Shown here: piece after piece, positions 22,781 to 33,699 of the stretch | How positions within the stretch are numbered: position 1 is the first letter of the stretch | Layout: each line of letters opens with the position of its first letter | Assembly (NCBI GenBank): GCA_013115135.1 | Contig: JABANP010000414.1 | Location: 1-48,393 of the forward strand | Reading direction: 5' to 3' | DNA: 48,393 bases | Source: Perkinsus olseni | Lineage: Eukaryota > Perkinsozoa > Perkinsida > Perkinsidae | Made by a program: the position numbers and the translations under genes | The notes under the pieces: model-generated | Seen by the model: only the letters and a program-made list of their open reading frames with translations | Database searches by the model: none | What the model was told of the DNA's origin: nothing

Positions 22781-24006
22781 TGGCTGCTCCGCTAGCCGTG
22801 CAATTAGCGCTCGCCCGATCTCTTCGTCGCTACTGAGTTGTACTCTACAACACTGCGTGTTCTGCCATTCACACCGTTCGCCTGGTCGTTGTGGTCTTCC
22901 CAGTTGCGACAATAGGGTTCGAGTGGTGCCAGCCCAACACACAACCAGTTTGTAATGATGTTATTCCATTACTCCGCGAGCAGACAGGATCCAGGTATTA
23001 CCCCCTGTGAGCACCACTAATGTGCTCGCAGTGGCAGGGATGAAACAATGGCCCTGGCGTCGCGGAGTAGCACAAGCGAGCGAGGTCGAGCCCCCATGAT
23101 GAGGCATCGGCCTCGCTTGGAGACATCGATCCTTACCTGAAAACACCTATCTACTGACACGAGCTCAACCAGCCCACCGCTCCCTGGATGTGGAGGTAGG
23201 ACACTAGAGACCGCTGACTCAACCTGGTTGAGTCAACCCAGAGTGGGTATGGAGTCGGGCAGTTCACTCGTGTCTTCCTGTACAGTGGTGGCCATTAGCT
23301 TCTGGTTGACGGAAGACACCGGCAACTGCCCGGTTGGTGACACTGATGAATGGCAGACAGGCCAGAGCGGAGCCGCACACTGTTCACACTCCCAACCTCT
23401 GCATCATGAGGATCCCGTGGCACCGGAACGTATGACAACCGGGACACGAGATGTCCCGTTGTGCGCACAACAGAACATGACATTTCTCCGCGCCTGTCTT
23501 AACCTGGATAAACCACCCGTTCATCTGCTGAAATTAATGCTAACTAATGCTTTGGGTCGTTGTTGTCGCTGTGACGCGGCCTGCGTTGCGCGGGTTTGTC
23601 GCTCACCACCGGCCACGGTCTGGTGCTGTCGGCCAATACGCGATGCTCATACGGTAACCGCTTGGTACTATTGTACTGTTGTGACTCAGTGTTAATTCCA
23701 GCTCTCTTCTTCGCAATACGACGCGCAGGATGCATAAGAATTGACGAACAATACGTTGATATGAATGAACGATGTGACAATGAACCGCGGCGTTGAGAAC
23801 GTATGCGCATAGCGTTCCTCGTCGATGGGAAGAGTCAATGTCTCCTCACCGTGACGTATGACATGAGATTATGTTGTGCCATTCGGGTGTATCAGGTGAC
23901 ATAGGACTCAACACACAGGAAAAGACGTGTTAAGTCATCTTAAGCCTTGTATTTCATGGAAGGAAGTGCCTCGTCTCGAGCACAGCGGCGCGGAGCGCAT
24001 CATGAG
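22781..24006. other. Repeat-derived stretch, no gene I can support
   Basis: One 155-codon open frame (23228-23695, Cys-rich, without an ATG at its start) and scattered short ORFs. No family motif. The DNA sits between the DIRS-like and hAT-like insertions and may be remnants of the secreted-protein array or other elements. Confidence 0.4.
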
Positions 24007-25007
24007 CAGGGTTTGCCCACTGGGAAAATGGGAAATTTTTCCCCAGGGAATTTCCGGGAAATATTTCCCTTGGGAAAAATCCCGGGTTTTTCCCTGGGAA
24101 ATGATGTGTTTGGCCTTCCTACGCAGTTTGTTGCTGCAATAGATACGCACGGTGGAAGAATGGATGGAGAGTGAGGCGATACCGGCGGCGATATAACAGC
24201 TGTGCTAGGTTTGAACTCATACGGTGCATCCGCGCGTGAATGAGTGCGGTACATATCCGCTTCTGGCACCTCTAGCGGGCTGTACAGTGCTTCGGGAACA
24301 CTGCTTCCTGATGATAATGAGGTATGAGCAAACTTTCGATGAGTTCACATTCCATCCGACTCGGTGGCTAACCGAGGTACTGAATGGCGTTGTCCTCCTC
24401 GAATGGGAGCCGGAACGTCGTTGTTCGTTGACTTCGAGCCCTTGAGCTGGGGTACATATCAGATTCTGACACCTCTAGCGAGCCATGCAATGCTTCCCTG
24501 GTGACAGTGAGGTCTTAGCAATTATACCAAGTACGGCACGACGCATAATGAAAGCCTCCATTGAGCTATAGGAAAATTCTGGCTGAGTTCGCAGCCCGTC
24601 AAAATTGGAGGCTGGCCGAAGTACCGAACGGCACTCCCGAGGTATTGCTGGAACGCGGTTGTTTGTTGACTCCGATCCCTGGTACTGGGGTTACCCCAGT
24701 AGGGTACATATCCGCTTCCGACACCTCTAGCAGGGCATATAGTGGTTCCTGGCGTTAGTGACGTACAGACGAACTCTCGATAACTTCGCCGTCCGGCCGA
24801 CTCGGTGGCTAAGCGGGGTAGCTGACGGGATTGCCGAGCTTATATAGAAGTCAAAAGTTCCAGCTCGGCAGTCCCGACCGGAGCTGGGGCACGTCCGGCA
24901 CTGTTTCAGATTCACCGGAGTTTTTCCGGGAATTGGGAAAGGGAAATATCCGGGAAATTCCCTTTCCCGGAAATACTCAGAGTTTTTCCCAGTTTGGGCA
25001 AACCCTG
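24007..25007. mobile_element. Non-autonomous hAT-like DNA transposon, 1001 bp
   Basis: Starts CAGGGTTTGCCCACTGGGAA and ends with the inverse CCCAGTTTGGGCAAACCCTG. It is flanked on both sides by the identical octamer ATCATGAG (23999-24006 and 25008-25015). CAGGG-type ends with 8-bp duplications are characteristic of the hAT superfamily. Both subterminal regions (about 24015-24105 and 24910-24990) are packed with GGGAAA/TTTCCC and CCGGGAAA motifs in both orientations. The middle has three imperfect tandem units of about 200-240 bp, each starting near GGTACATATC and containing GACACCTCTAGC or GCACCTCTAGC. No transposase ORF; it must rely on an enzyme supplied elsewhere. Confidence 0.88.
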
Positions 25008-25278
25008 ATCATGAGATTAGACAGAGAGAATCGTTAGCAATGTTCACATGACGCACGTGATTCCTTCTTTTGCGTGCGTGCTCAGCTGATAATCAGCTGC
25101 TGATTCACCCCGAGAGAGTAAGCTCAGGTGTACGGTGTAATCATACCGTCGCATACTGGGTTGCCTTTGAGCGGCAAAAAACGTGGGCCGCTGGTTTCTG
25201 TGGTGGTTCTTTCTGAGCCTTCGATATTCCGCTCTCTAGGAGTACGGTTGTCCTTTTCCAGGATTTTGTGTGGATCTC

Positions 25279-25755
25279 ATGAGATTCGCTCCAGGAATCG
25301 GGGTCTCCCTTATAATCGCGGTTTTCAGCAGTGCACAACCTCGGATTGAAACTCCCAGTGGACCCTTCAGCGCCCTGCTCCCGCATCCAGTAGACCGCGT
25401 TCTGGATATCTATGCCTGCGGAGAAGTCATTTGGAGCGCTGACCCGAGTTTCAGCGTCTCGCTGGCCGTGTTCTTCAGTCGCCTCGGAAACTATACCGCT
25501 GCGTCTCTGACCAGTGAGCCTTTGCCAGTGAAAGGGCTGTCTCATTCAGTCTATCTACTAGATGTGGCTGCCTCCTCGAAGTACAGGTCTTTTCAAAAAG
25601 AACTATATGGGTGGTTTGGAGCCACGGCCCCCTTCAAAGATCTGGATATGATTTACTTCAAGTTCGATGATCCACCCCACACGATGACTACAAGGTTCAA
25701 CGGTTCGTCGCGCAATTTTACGCCGGGGAATTGCACATTTCTAATGTCAAGATGA
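25279..25755 (+). CDS. Secreted-protein family, copy 2, intact
   Basis: 158 codons from ATG 25279. Residues 1-22 form a signal peptide (hydrophobic VSLIIAVFSS, then AQ). The mature part has two cysteines matching the other copies (YACGEV and the final GNC), NxS/T sites NYT, NGS and NCT, and the family core LSHSVYLLD, KDLDMIYFKFDDPPHTMTTR and FNGSSRNFTPGNC. I recognise no known family. The two conserved cysteines suggest one disulphide. The ATG at 25279 is used rather than the earlier in-frame GTG because copies 1 and 3 also have an ATG there. Function unknown; secretion is inferred. Confidence 0.7.
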   Translation: MRFAPGIGVSLIIAVFSSAQPRIETPSGPFSALLPHPVDRVLDIYACGEVIWSADPSFSVSLAVFFSRLGNYTAASLTSEPLPVKGLSHSVYLLDVAASSKYRSFQKELYGWFGATAPFKDLDMIYFKFDDPPHTMTTRFNGSSRNFTPGNCTFLMSR

Positions 25756-27082
25756 CTCGTTAGCTCAGAGCTCGGTCATCCGCTCGCGCCTTGGGAAACA
25801 TCATGGTTTATTTTTGAGTAGTTTATAGTTTACGCTCCTCAGTGTCGAGCACAGTGCCTCTGTTCGTCACTTCAACATGGTTCTTTACCATAGACAAAGC
25901 TCATGGCTGAGGATTCCTAGTATGGTAACAATCATATTGTCTGCTTACAGAATTGAAGCTTTCATAGCCGATCTGCATAGTTCTCCGCATACACGAGGCT
26001 TGCCGCGCCTTAATTTGTCTCTGCGTTGCAGTCGAGACCAGCAGCCCGCACCATATTTAGCGGGTGAATCAGCTGTCGTTCTTCCCGGCATGTGTCGCAT
26101 CTAACTGCCAACTGGTACCAGTGAGAGACCCTCGAAGTGCTTAGTGAGAATATCATCCAGAAGCCAGCAAGCTCGCTTTGACCACCTACACGACTTATGA
26201 TGTGGTTCGCAGGCCTATGGAGCATATATTAGGTGGACAGGAGACCAAAATAGATAGACTTGGAAGCCTCAGCCTCGCAACCCAGCAGCATCACCGGAGG
26301 CTTGTTCGAGGGGCCCAGAACACGCAATTCTTGGTGGGCACTTCAAGACTTCAAGATTCTCGAAGTTATCAAGTCAATGACTAAGTCAGTAATGATAGGG
26401 AGCAAGAAACAATCTGAATTGCAGTTGAAGTGAACTGTGGACTGATGGACTATGGACTTCCATACAGGAAGCTGCCGTCACATGCAAACAACCACTCAGC
26501 TGGGCGTGAGCGCCACCTTGAATGATGTGTCCTGTGGGCTCGCGTTTGGGTATCCGTGGGACAGAAGCATGACAAATTCGAGAATACCGCGTAACACGGT
26601 ATGGCACCGCGATAACCACGGAGAATTGAGAATCGCCCAATGCGTTTTTCGCGGTTTCTCGGCTTTTTGGCGGGCTTCGTCATGTGAAATGCAGTGGAGG
26701 TTCTCCGCCAGCGGCTTCCGTTTCGAAAGTGCCTCACCCATTTGATGTTAGCGCTTCGTGCGCTTCTTGCTGCGCGGTAACGTGTAGCATGTCTCCCATA
26801 CTTTCCACGCCGAGGTCCGATAGGATTGCTGTGCGAACCTCTCTGAAGCACCAATCAAGATAAATTTTGTAAAAACAGCAATTTGGCGAGTGAGGTCCCT
26901 GTGTTAGCGCTCGAGCATATCACATTAGCGATTAAAAACAGTATCCGGGAATACAACCGCATTATGGAACATGAGCTGACGGAACCAGAAGAACGTTTGA
27001 AATATGAGAACATGCAGCATCCAAGTAGTTCCTAGGTCCAGACTTGAGCGGATTGAATAACCGTTAAGGCTACCATTGAGTG
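25756..27082. repeat. 3' flank of copy 2 and linker
   Basis: 25820-26445 matches the 3' flank of copies 1 and 3. 26450-27082 has no recognisable gene; overlapping ORFs near 26500-26850 on both strands are Arg/His/Ser-rich and unconvincing. Confidence 0.55.
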
Positions 27083-28500
27083 TAACGCACAGTGCGCGGT
27101 AGAGCCGTCTCAAGTCAGTGTGGTACTGCACAATGTATCTTCTCATGTGCATGTGGATATTCAATGAGCATGTGCATTTCGACGAAACATACCTCACGCT
27201 CCTCAGGGCTCAGTTTCGAGGCAGGCCGCTCTGCTATAGCACCATGGCACAGAAGCGGCTCCTGAGAAGCTCTTCACACCCTATAGCCCGACTTCTATGA
27301 GAAGCAGGTAACATTGCTTCGTGTAGACGTGCTGTTGAAGGCGTGATGGTCAAGGAACCGCCAAGCGGGCGTTAAACCCCCCAGCAAGAATGCCAGCCAA
27401 AACGTTTTTAACTATGGGATCATTGCGGATGCTAAGAAACGATTTTGGACGACTCAGAGAACTTTAGTAAGCTCCTCAGCAGGCATACCACCGTCGTTCA
27501 GCGGCCTTTCAGCACAACGGAACGCCGTTGGACCTGAGAACACATTAGGGATTAGTGAGCAGGGAGAACCGATGGGTCCGGTAGGCCACAAGTTGCTGCT
27601 CGCTACAGGTCCGGAAGCTGGGTTTTCTGGCGCATGTGCCAGACATGAAGCACACATGAATACAAGATAACCCTGGATACTCGACAGAGTATGCCTGCTG
27701 GTTCGTGTTGATGTTGCGCTGACAAGACGTCCTTACTTGAATACCATTAAACCTCGAGCTGAGTTAGCTCAGTTAACATTACTTCAGTACTGTGAGATAG
27801 TTTTGGATGTGAGAGGACTATGAAGGAGAACGAGAGGTGGAGGCTAGACACGCAAGCGCGAATGAGAAGGGTCGACAACTTTCAGTATAACACCGATCAT
27901 CATGGAAAATAAATAACGTCGTCATAATCGTTCACAAACGAAATGTGTTCGTAGTGCCAACATAGCTCCGTAGCAACAGCAACTCATTGCAACTCTGCTT
28001 CTGTGGAAGCAGATTGTTGACGGAGCATATGATGAGGGCTTTCGACTTTTACTGACTGTCTACTTGTAGACAGCCAGTCTGCGTGTCACCCTGCCCGGGC
28101 TACAGAGTGCCGACTTAAAAAGGGCCCGCCGGGCCCCACCCCTCGATGAAGAGACGTTGTTAATTGCTGATTTGGGGCAAAGGCTTTGCCGCAAAGCAAA
28201 CAGTGCTGCGTCGGAACATTCTTCATCATGCGTCGGCGCCCCACTTTGGCACCCCACAACGTCGGCATGGCCCCTCGCAGTTCTGCCAACAGCGATTTTT
28301 CGGCGCTTGGTTCGATTGGTCGAAACTTCCGTTCAAGATGCGGCTGAGCGGAGGTATGTTGAGCTCGACGAGAGCTTGCGATTGGTGGGCGCTATAACTG
28401 TCAACTCGTTCGCTGCAATGATTTATGAAGAGTGGACCCTTTTAAAGTCGGCACCCTGTAGGGACATGGCATGCGTGCGAAGCACTCGCTCAAGTGGATT
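27083..28500. repeat. Segmental repeat, copy B (upstream of secreted-protein copy 3)
   Basis: Counterpart of 14596-16858. It lacks the about 1-kb block of copy A and carries its own 362-bp insertion at 28100. The homology continues into the 5' flank and coding region of copy 3, so repeat and gene duplicated together. Confidence 0.75.
28100..28461. mobile_element. 362-bp MITE, absent from paralogous copy A
   Basis: Ends are CTACAGAGTGCCGACTT (28100-28116) and the inverse of CTACAGGGTGCCGACTT (28445-28461), and the match continues into AAAAGGG with small differences. Copy A reads from GTGTCACCCTG through GGGCATGCGTGC (about 16766-16800) with only about 20 bp in place of the insertion, so it provides a near-empty site. 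GGGCCCGCCGGGCCC forms a hairpin just inside the left end. Target duplication not resolved; superfamily unknown. ORFs inside it are not considered coding. Confidence 0.75.
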
Positions 28501-28916
28501 GGATTATGAGTCTTACCATAGCCTCTTCTCTAGTTCAGCCTTGTTAAGACGTTAAGCCACTCCTGCGTTAGCCGTAGGCTTAACGATGGACCCTATTTCC
28601 CCAATAGATAGGCTCCGTGCCTTAGCACTACAGTGACAACTACCTTCATTGCTACTGCTTACCAACCTTGCTCTTCATGCGTCTTTGCTTGTGGTACGTA
28701 CTTTCGTCCCAGCGAACACGGTTGTTCCTCGTCATGCTATTAAACATACGTTCATCCTCAAGCAACATCTGAATCAGCTTTCTCCAAACTCCTCCCAAGT
28801 TCGGTTTACCGTTCTTTCAGCCCCGTCTCAAATAGCCACACTGTACTGACTTACAGTGCACCTTCGATCTTCGGCTTTCCGTTATAGGAGTATTTGCAGG
28901 ATTCTTTGTGTATCTT

Positions 28917-29381
28917 ATGAAGGTCTCCCTCGGAATCATCTACACGATCTCCCTCATGGTCTCAGTGATCAGTGGTGATCAACTTCTGACTGGTCCTCTT
29001 CTCAACGGAACCTATAGGGCGCTCCTCCCTCATCCCGTCTATCACAATCCGGATTTACATGTTTGCGGAAGAGTAACTTGGAACACTTATCCGGTTGTCA
29101 CCGTCACGTTGACCGTGACGGTCGGTCTTGGGTATATCACCAGCCCTTTGCCTGTGAATAGGCTGTCTCATTCTGTCTACCTGCTTGATAAGGCTGCCTT
29201 CTCAGAGTATAATTCCTTTCAAAAATCCGTGAATGACTTTTTTCATCATTTCTTTCCATACCCAGGACCCTTGCAGGAACTGGACATGATTTATTTCGAG
29301 CTCGTTGATTCACCCCGCATGATGACTACCAGGTTCAACGGTTCGTCGCGCAGCTTCACACCGGGAGAGTGTACACTGTGA
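28917..29381 (+). CDS. Secreted-protein family, copy 3, intact
   Basis: 154 codons from ATG 28917. Signal peptide MKVSLGIIYTISLMVSVISG, then a mature domain with NGTY, HVCGRVTW, a Val/Thr-rich beta-like stretch (VVTVTLTVTVGLGY), LPVNRLSHSVYLLDKAAF, QELDMIYFELVDSP and TTRFNGSSRSFTPGEC. The two conserved cysteines and the NGS sequon match copies 1 and 2. It is closest to copy 1. The ATG follows a 5' flank (CCTTCGAT...TCGGCT...GGATTCTTTGTG) shared with the other copies, so promoter and leader were duplicated too. Family not recognised. Confidence 0.7.
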   Translation: MKVSLGIIYTISLMVSVISGDQLLTGPLLNGTYRALLPHPVYHNPDLHVCGRVTWNTYPVVTVTLTVTVGLGYITSPLPVNRLSHSVYLLDKAAFSEYNSFQKSVNDFFHHFFPYPGPLQELDMIYFELVDSPRMMTTRFNGSSRSFTPGECTL

Positions 29382-30470
29382 AGAGTGTGTAACCTCAGCC
29401 TGGCTGTCCGTTCACTCGCATCCAAAGAGCATCATTATTCAGTTAATAGCGTACCGCTTCTCAGTGACAAGCATATCCTCTGTTCCTGGCGAACAGACGG
29501 TCGCTACACCGTCATTCTTTTGGAAGAATGGCAAAGCTAAGGGCTGAGAACGGCATCCTTAGTATTGTCACTATCGTATTGTCTTTTTAGGGTATTGTCG
29601 CTCTCATAGCCGTTCTGCACAGTTTTTTCATACGGAAGGCTTTTAGCACCTTTATTCGTCTTTGTGTTGCAGTCCGCATCAGCAGCCCGTACTACATCCA
29701 GCGTAGGTTGGCAACTGTCAGTTTTATGCTGTCTTTGCGGCTAACTGTCGAGTGACACCTGGGAGAGCCTTGCAGTGCCCAGTTGGCATATCTCCCAGAG
29801 CTTCTGGGACCACAGCTACTGTGGTAAGGCAAATACCCGAGGAACACGTTTTATGCGACGGGAGCATAATTGTGACACAGATCGCTGGGATCTCAGGGTA
29901 CGGGCCGCCTTGAAGGTAGCGCCTTCGCTGCGAGTTTTTCCGTGCGTGACGTACAAAGGTGGTTTCACACTCTTTGCCACTAGGGGATGAGGGTCGGTGC
30001 CCTTCTACACGTATATCTTCTTTCGGTTCGCGTCTGGATACACGTATTAAACTTTTGACTGCGGGGACCGGGAGATGGAGAAGGTGATGGCGCACCTACG
30101 CAGGGCACGGTTACATGCCCCAACGTTCAGACTCGGATCCCTTATACGAGGTTTCCCAAGGCTCATCCTCAGGCTGGGTTCAGGTTGCGGATGGGAGGGC
30201 TAAACCGTTGAGACAGCGGGTGGCTCACACGCCATATTGCAGACTCACTCACTCTGCTAACACCCCTGACCACGGGGATTGGGAGTCGGGGGCCCCGACT
30301 CACGGCGCTGGGCACTACGACTACTCTGCCTGGTGCCTTACGCCAGTAGTTCCCGCGTTGGGCTGCGCACAGCGGGTACACAACTATAGGGCGTGTAGAG
30401 GCGTACAACCCGGATATCGGGGTAGGTCCGGGTTCATCCGTAGTCTCGCTAAGTCGGTTGGGTGGGATTG
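29382..30470. other. 3' flank of copy 3, then unassigned sequence
   Basis: 29430-29830 matches the downstream flanks of the other copies, including a segment with imperfect inverted symmetry (GGGAGAG...CTCCC near 29760-29810). 29830-30470 holds overlapping ORFs (for example 30115-30471 plus, 29724-30095 minus) without recognisable motifs. Confidence 0.45.
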
Positions 30471-31318
30471 ATCGGCTGACGCAGAGGCTGCAAAGCTGCT
30501 CAAATTGTTCTACTTAAAGTGAGGCAAGGGGACTGGGGGGCTAGTCATGACGTCTTCTATGCTGAGACGCAGATCAGCCTCCGTGAGTCGTAAGGCTACG
30601 GCCGCAGTATCTCGGAGACCGTGGCTCCCGGGCGGACGAGGCGGGCAGGATATTCTACTGGTACCGGAGTTCAACATGTCAACTGTCAACTCAACTCATA
30701 TCTAGAACTGTTGCCGAGTTTCGCACACACCCAGAGGCAGGAGTCCACCCACAACCGCATGCGCTGGCATCACGGGCTACTCACGATAATGAGAGGCCAC
30801 CCCACTGCCCTTGCGCTTAGCCCCGACATTCAGTTGCGAACCCAGCAGGCAAGGATATCGCAACTCCAACAATCTGAGCGACACGCAGCCCTTTGCTGTG
30901 ATGTCATCACAGTGATGATCTGCGGTGGAGTGAAGGCTCTCGTGGTCAGCAAAGATATCGCGCTTTCTCACAGTTTCCTGCTCGACCAAGGGCATATCCA
31001 GTCCAAAAGGGGTCTAATATCAGCAGCAGTAGCGCTCTAATGGTGAGACACCTCACCCTTATCGATCGACTTGTCCCTGGCTTGCACTTCCGTCGCCTCC
31101 TTCACTATTTCATGAGTTTCTCGCTCGGGGAGCGAGCCCATTCCGAGGGGTCCGTATTGATCAGAACCGCGGCGGCTGGGCCAGCCGAACTATGGGAAGG
31201 CTGCAGCTGCTGCGAGTAACCTTTCGCAAGCCAGACAGCAGCATGACTTACACTCTATTGCGGGGTTTTGCCATCCACATCGTGTGAATGACGACTACTG
31301 AGATTTCCTAATGAACGT

Positions 31319-33572
31319 GAAAAGCCTCTCGTCGTACTTTCGGCGATCTAAGCACTCTTCCGCATCACCCAGTGCAGCATAAGCCATAGACATGTTGAGG
31401 TTGGTCAAGTAGCGACCTTCGACACTTCCGACGAGATCCAAATGCTTCTGGTAAAAACCAAGTGCCTGCCATTCCCAGCAGGTGCGAGTAGATGCACGCG
31501 GGATAGTTTTACCTTCATCAAAAAATCCTCGGCGGAATCTGTAGAGCCTCTGTCAGATTCTGCCTCACGGTGAGGCCCTCACCCAAAAAAGTGGTAATCA
31601 ACTCCGAGACAATGGTAAGCCAAAGCCTCTCCCTGTGCGTCCCGACAACGCTCACATATCTACAGAATGAGACAAGCCAGGACGCATAGTGCTAGGCAAT
31701 AGAGGAGATCTAGTCTGCAGAGGGGAACTAGTACACAAAAGCTGCTTTTGTGTACTAGTTCCCCTCTGCAGACTGCTTTTGAAAAGCATAGCGCGGTGGA
31801 TACGCGGTTAGCTAGCTATGGCCTCTGGGGATAGGATCCGAGAATTGAAACTATATTTTCCTTCACTCTTAGAGTATTACGGTTGGAACCTCTCTGGATC
31901 GGCTGACGCAGAGGCTGCAAAGCTGCTCAAATTGTTCTACTTAAAGTGAGGCAAGGGGACTGGGGGGCTAGTCACGACGTCTTCTATGCTGAGACGCAGA
32001 TCAGCCTCCGTGAGTCGTAAGGCTACGGCCGCAGTATCTCGGAGACCGTGGCTCCCGGGCGGACGAGGCGGGCAGGATATTCTACTGGTACCGGAGTTCA
32101 ACATGTCAACTGTCAACTCAACTCATATCTAGAACTGTTGCCGAGTTTCGCACACACCCAGAGGCAGGAGTCCACCCACAACCGCATGCGCTGGCATCAC
32201 GGGCTACTCACGATAATGAGAGGCCACCCCACTGCCCTTGCGCTTAGCCCCGACATTCAGTTGCGAACCCAGCAGGCAAGGATATCGCAACTCCAACAAT
32301 CTGAGCGACACGCAGCCCTTTGCTGTGATGTCATCACAGTGATGATCTGAGGTGGAGTGAAGGCTCTCGTGGTCAGCAAAGATATCGCGCTTTCTCACAG
32401 TTTCCTGCTCGACCAAGGGCATATCCAGTCCAAAAGGGGTCTAATATCAGCAGCAGTAGCGCTCTAATGGTGAGACACCTCACCCTTATCGATCGACTTG
32501 TCCCTGGCTTGCACTTCCGTCGCCTCCTTCACTATTTCATGAGTTTCTCGCTCGGGGAGCGAGCCCATTCCGAGGGGTCCGTATTGATCAGAACCGCGGC
32601 GGCTGGGCCAGCCGAACTATGGGAAGGCTGCAGCTGCTGCGAGTAACCTTTCGCAAGCCAGACAGCAGCATGACTTACACTCTATTGCGGGGTTTTGCCA
32701 TCCACATCGTGTGAATGACGACTACTGAGATTTCCTAATGAACGTGAAAAGCCTCTCGTCGTACTTTCGGCGATCTAAGCACTCTTCCGCATCACCCAGT
32801 GCAGCATAAGCCATAGACATGTTGAGGTTGGTCAAGTAGCGACCTTCGACACTTCCGACGAGATCCAAATGCTTCTGGTAAAAACCAAGTGCCTGCCATT
32901 CCCAGCAGGTGCGAGTAGATGCACGCGGGATAGTTTTACCTTCATCAAAAAATCCTCGGCGGAATCTGTAGAGCCTCTGTCAGATTCTGCCTCACGGTGA
33001 GGCCCTCACCCAAAAAGTGGTAATCAACTCCGAGACAATGGTAAGCCAAAGCCTCTCCCTGTGCGTCCCGACAACGCTCACATATCTACAGAATGAGACA
33101 AGCCAGGACGCATAGTGCTAGGCAATAGAGGAGATCTAGTCTGCAGAGGGGAACTAGTACACAAAAGCTGCTTTTGTGTACTAGTTCCCCTCTGCAGACT
33201 GCTTTTGAAAAGCATAGCGCGGTGGATACGCGGTTAGCTAGCTATGGCCTCTGGGGATAGGATCCGAGAATTGAAACTATATTTTCCTTCACTCTTAGAG
33301 TATTACGGTTGGAACCTCTCTGAATCTACGGTCAGGGGAGTCGCAGGACACCATCGGTCCTAGCGCTGTTCCAGAGGAACAGCAGTCACTAGCAACGGGC
33401 GCTCACAGTGGGCAGACGGCTGGCTTGCGACTCACGCCGAGGTTCTTACCCGAAGGAACTGCGTATAACATTTGATCGCGTCGCGCCACTTCCCCGCATT
33501 GTCGTAGAGTACACCGAGAGAATAGTGGCACCGCCCTTCCTCACGGAGCCGACCAGCTCTTCGACTCCTGCT
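31319..33572 (-). CDS. TPR-repeat protein, partial gene with duplicated exons
   Basis: Minus-strand exons encode tetratricopeptide repeats. Exon 33572-33450 reads REEGRCHYSLGVLYDNAGKW then RDAIKCYTQFLR, followed by the donor GTAAGAACC. In each tandem unit come CERCRDAQGEALAYHCLGVD (from about 33085 and 31659), STDSAEDFLMK (about 32976-32940 and 31549-31513), and ALGFYQKHLDLVGSVEGRYL with TNLNMSMAYAALGDAEECLD (about 32892-32746 and 31465-31319). Helix-pair spacing and the LG, Y and A positions fit TPRs of the LGN type. Start and C-terminus not found; an exon ending KLPLAKVADLR may lie at about 33690-33645. The A-run difference between units alters the reading frame at the end of the first duplicated exon. 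Partner or role unknown. Confidence 0.55.
31712..31774. repeat. Perfect 63-bp palindrome, 31-nt arms, one-base centre (unit 1)
   Basis: Arms 31712-31742 and 31744-31774 are exact reverse complements around T31743 (inner sequence ACACAAAAGC-T-GCTTTTGTGT). On the minus strand it lies just upstream of a TPR exon, probably in an intron. Confidence 0.97.
33138..33200. repeat. Perfect 63-bp palindrome (unit 2)
   Basis: Identical to 31712-31774, in the second tandem unit. Confidence 0.97.
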
Positions 33573-33699
33573 CTGCAGGAACTGGGAAAGGAGCGGTACT
33601 CGACGCTATGTGGGGTGCCTTGGAAGGTGCTACTCACCCGGAGGTCGGCCACTTTGGCCAAAGGAAGTTTTTCACTCCCATCGGTCGATCGCAGTGGGG

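Larger units (their letters stand above)
30471..33322. repeat. Tandem duplication, two units of about 1.43 kb, nearly identical
   Basis: Unit 1 is 30471-31897 and unit 2 is 31898-33322, offset 1427 bp. I see three differences: GTCATGACG/GTCACGACG, TGCGGTGG/TGAGGTGG, and a run of six A against five A (31585-31590 and its counterpart near 33012). Both units carry the same TPR-encoding exons and the same 63-bp palindrome. Very recent duplication, or an assembly duplication of a single locus. Confidence 0.92.

Noticed and set aside
23228..23695. 155-codon Cys-rich plus-strand ORF
   Set aside because: Starts at TTG, has no family motif and no conserved counterpart; compatible with chance in GC-balanced DNA.
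28086..28289. Minus-strand ORF with HCLLCGKAF, resembling a zinc finger
   Set aside because: Lies within the MITE and spans its terminal repeat; a single C-x2-C without the His pair.
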